This document shows positions 63,857 through 64,000 of a stretch of DNA of 64,000 nt, one piece after another. The DNA comes from Rothia halotolerans (GTDB taxonomy: Bacteria; Actinomycetota; Actinomycetes; Actinomycetales; Micrococcaceae): assembly GCF_004136635.1 (NCBI RefSeq), contig NZ_NOIU01000001.1, positions 992,001 to 1,056,000 of the forward strand, written 5' to 3'. The position numbers and the translations under genes were made by a program. Each line of letters begins with the position of its first letter. The stretch's first letter is position 1. The notes below the pieces were generated by a model. The model was given only the letters and a program-made list of their open reading frames with translations. It did not search any database and was not told the origin of the DNA.

Positions 63857-63915
63857 GACCGCTGCACGGCTCGGCGGCCGGGGGCGGGGCCCGGCTTCCC
63901 CGGGGATCGCCCCAC

Positions 63916-63921
63916 TATAGT
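63916..63921 (+). promoter_or_regulatory. -10 element before the last gene
   Basis: TATAGT lies 34 bp before ATG 63956 and would give a leader with a GAGGAG ribosome site. Confidence 0.45.
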
Positions 63922-63955
63922 GAGACGGGAATCACTACCGAAGCCGAGGAGAGAC

Positions 63956-64000
63956 ATGACCGTGAAGACCGCCGACCTCTACGACGACCTGGGCGAGGAC
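63956..64000 (+). CDS. rraA: RraA-family protein, 5' end only
   Basis: The window ends 15 codons into this gene. MTVKTADLYDDLGED closely resembles the start of RraA-family proteins (TADLxDxxG), which regulate RNase E or act as oxaloacetate decarboxylase/HMG aldolase. GAGGAG lies 5 nt before ATG 63956. The call rests on few residues. Confidence 0.5.
   Translation, partial: MTVKTADLYDDLGED

Overview
This is the chromosomal replication-origin region of a high-GC Gram-positive bacterium, most likely of the order Micrococcales and plausibly the family Micrococcaceae. Three things support this: the gene order (rpmH-rnpA-yidD-yidC-jag-rsmG-parA-parB on one side of dnaA, dnaN-recF-DUF721-gyrB-gyrA-DUF3566-tRNA on the other, then trxA/trxB-pseudokinase-murJ-nudix-cca), the 39-residue DLW-39-type protein, and the many TA-n3-T promoters sitting 6-7 nt before a start codon. 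The genus cannot be fixed by eye.

Layout. 52-3266: a purine-type NCS2 permease divergent from a LacI-type regulator, then a phosphoribosyltransferase. 3423-4507: a two-gene toxin/antitoxin-like cassette (XRE protein plus DUF6036 nucleotidyltransferase) with a likely self-repressed leaderless promoter. 4648-5697: tRNA-Ala, the DLW-39 mini-gene, tRNA-Ile and DUF3566. 5694-15962: gyrA, gyrB, DUF721, recF, dnaN and dnaA, all transcribed leftward; DnaA boxes lie on both sides of dnaA (13774-14240 and 15963-16654). 16655-23700: the rightward operon rpmH to rsmG, then parA and parB with six exact parS cores. 23799-29283: thioredoxin, thioredoxin reductase, a degenerate kinase-like membrane protein, MurJ and a Nudix hydrolase, leftward. 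29420-40647: cca, membrane proteins, an ABC-2 exporter, the rpsF-ssb-rpsR-rplI operon and dnaB, whose upstream region carries a cluster of DnaA-box-like sequences.

41071-64000 is accessory in character. It holds acyltransferase-like membrane proteins, TetR and MarR regulators with visible palindromic operators, a HAD phosphatase, two MFS exporters, a thiosulfate transporter-TusA fusion, a DUF1275 protein, a GNAT acetyltransferase, an FMN/Fe-S glutamate-synthase-like oxidoreductase, a thioesterase, a CBS/CorC membrane protein, a BCCT transporter with an upstream mini-ORF, and the first codons of an RraA-like gene. The most unusual block is 46178-48456: a DEDDh exonuclease-BRCT protein with a predicted membrane anchor, flanked by two diverged copies of a structured repeat.

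The core genes form one functional unit: initiation (dnaA, oriC, dnaN, recF, dnaB, ssb, gyrase), segregation (parA, parB, parS), membrane insertion (yidC, yidD), RNA processing (rnpA, rsmG, cca) and redox or wall precursor support (trxA, trxB, murJ). Most core genes point away from dnaA, as expected for leading-strand genes next to oriC. No rRNA, transposase or CRISPR array was seen.
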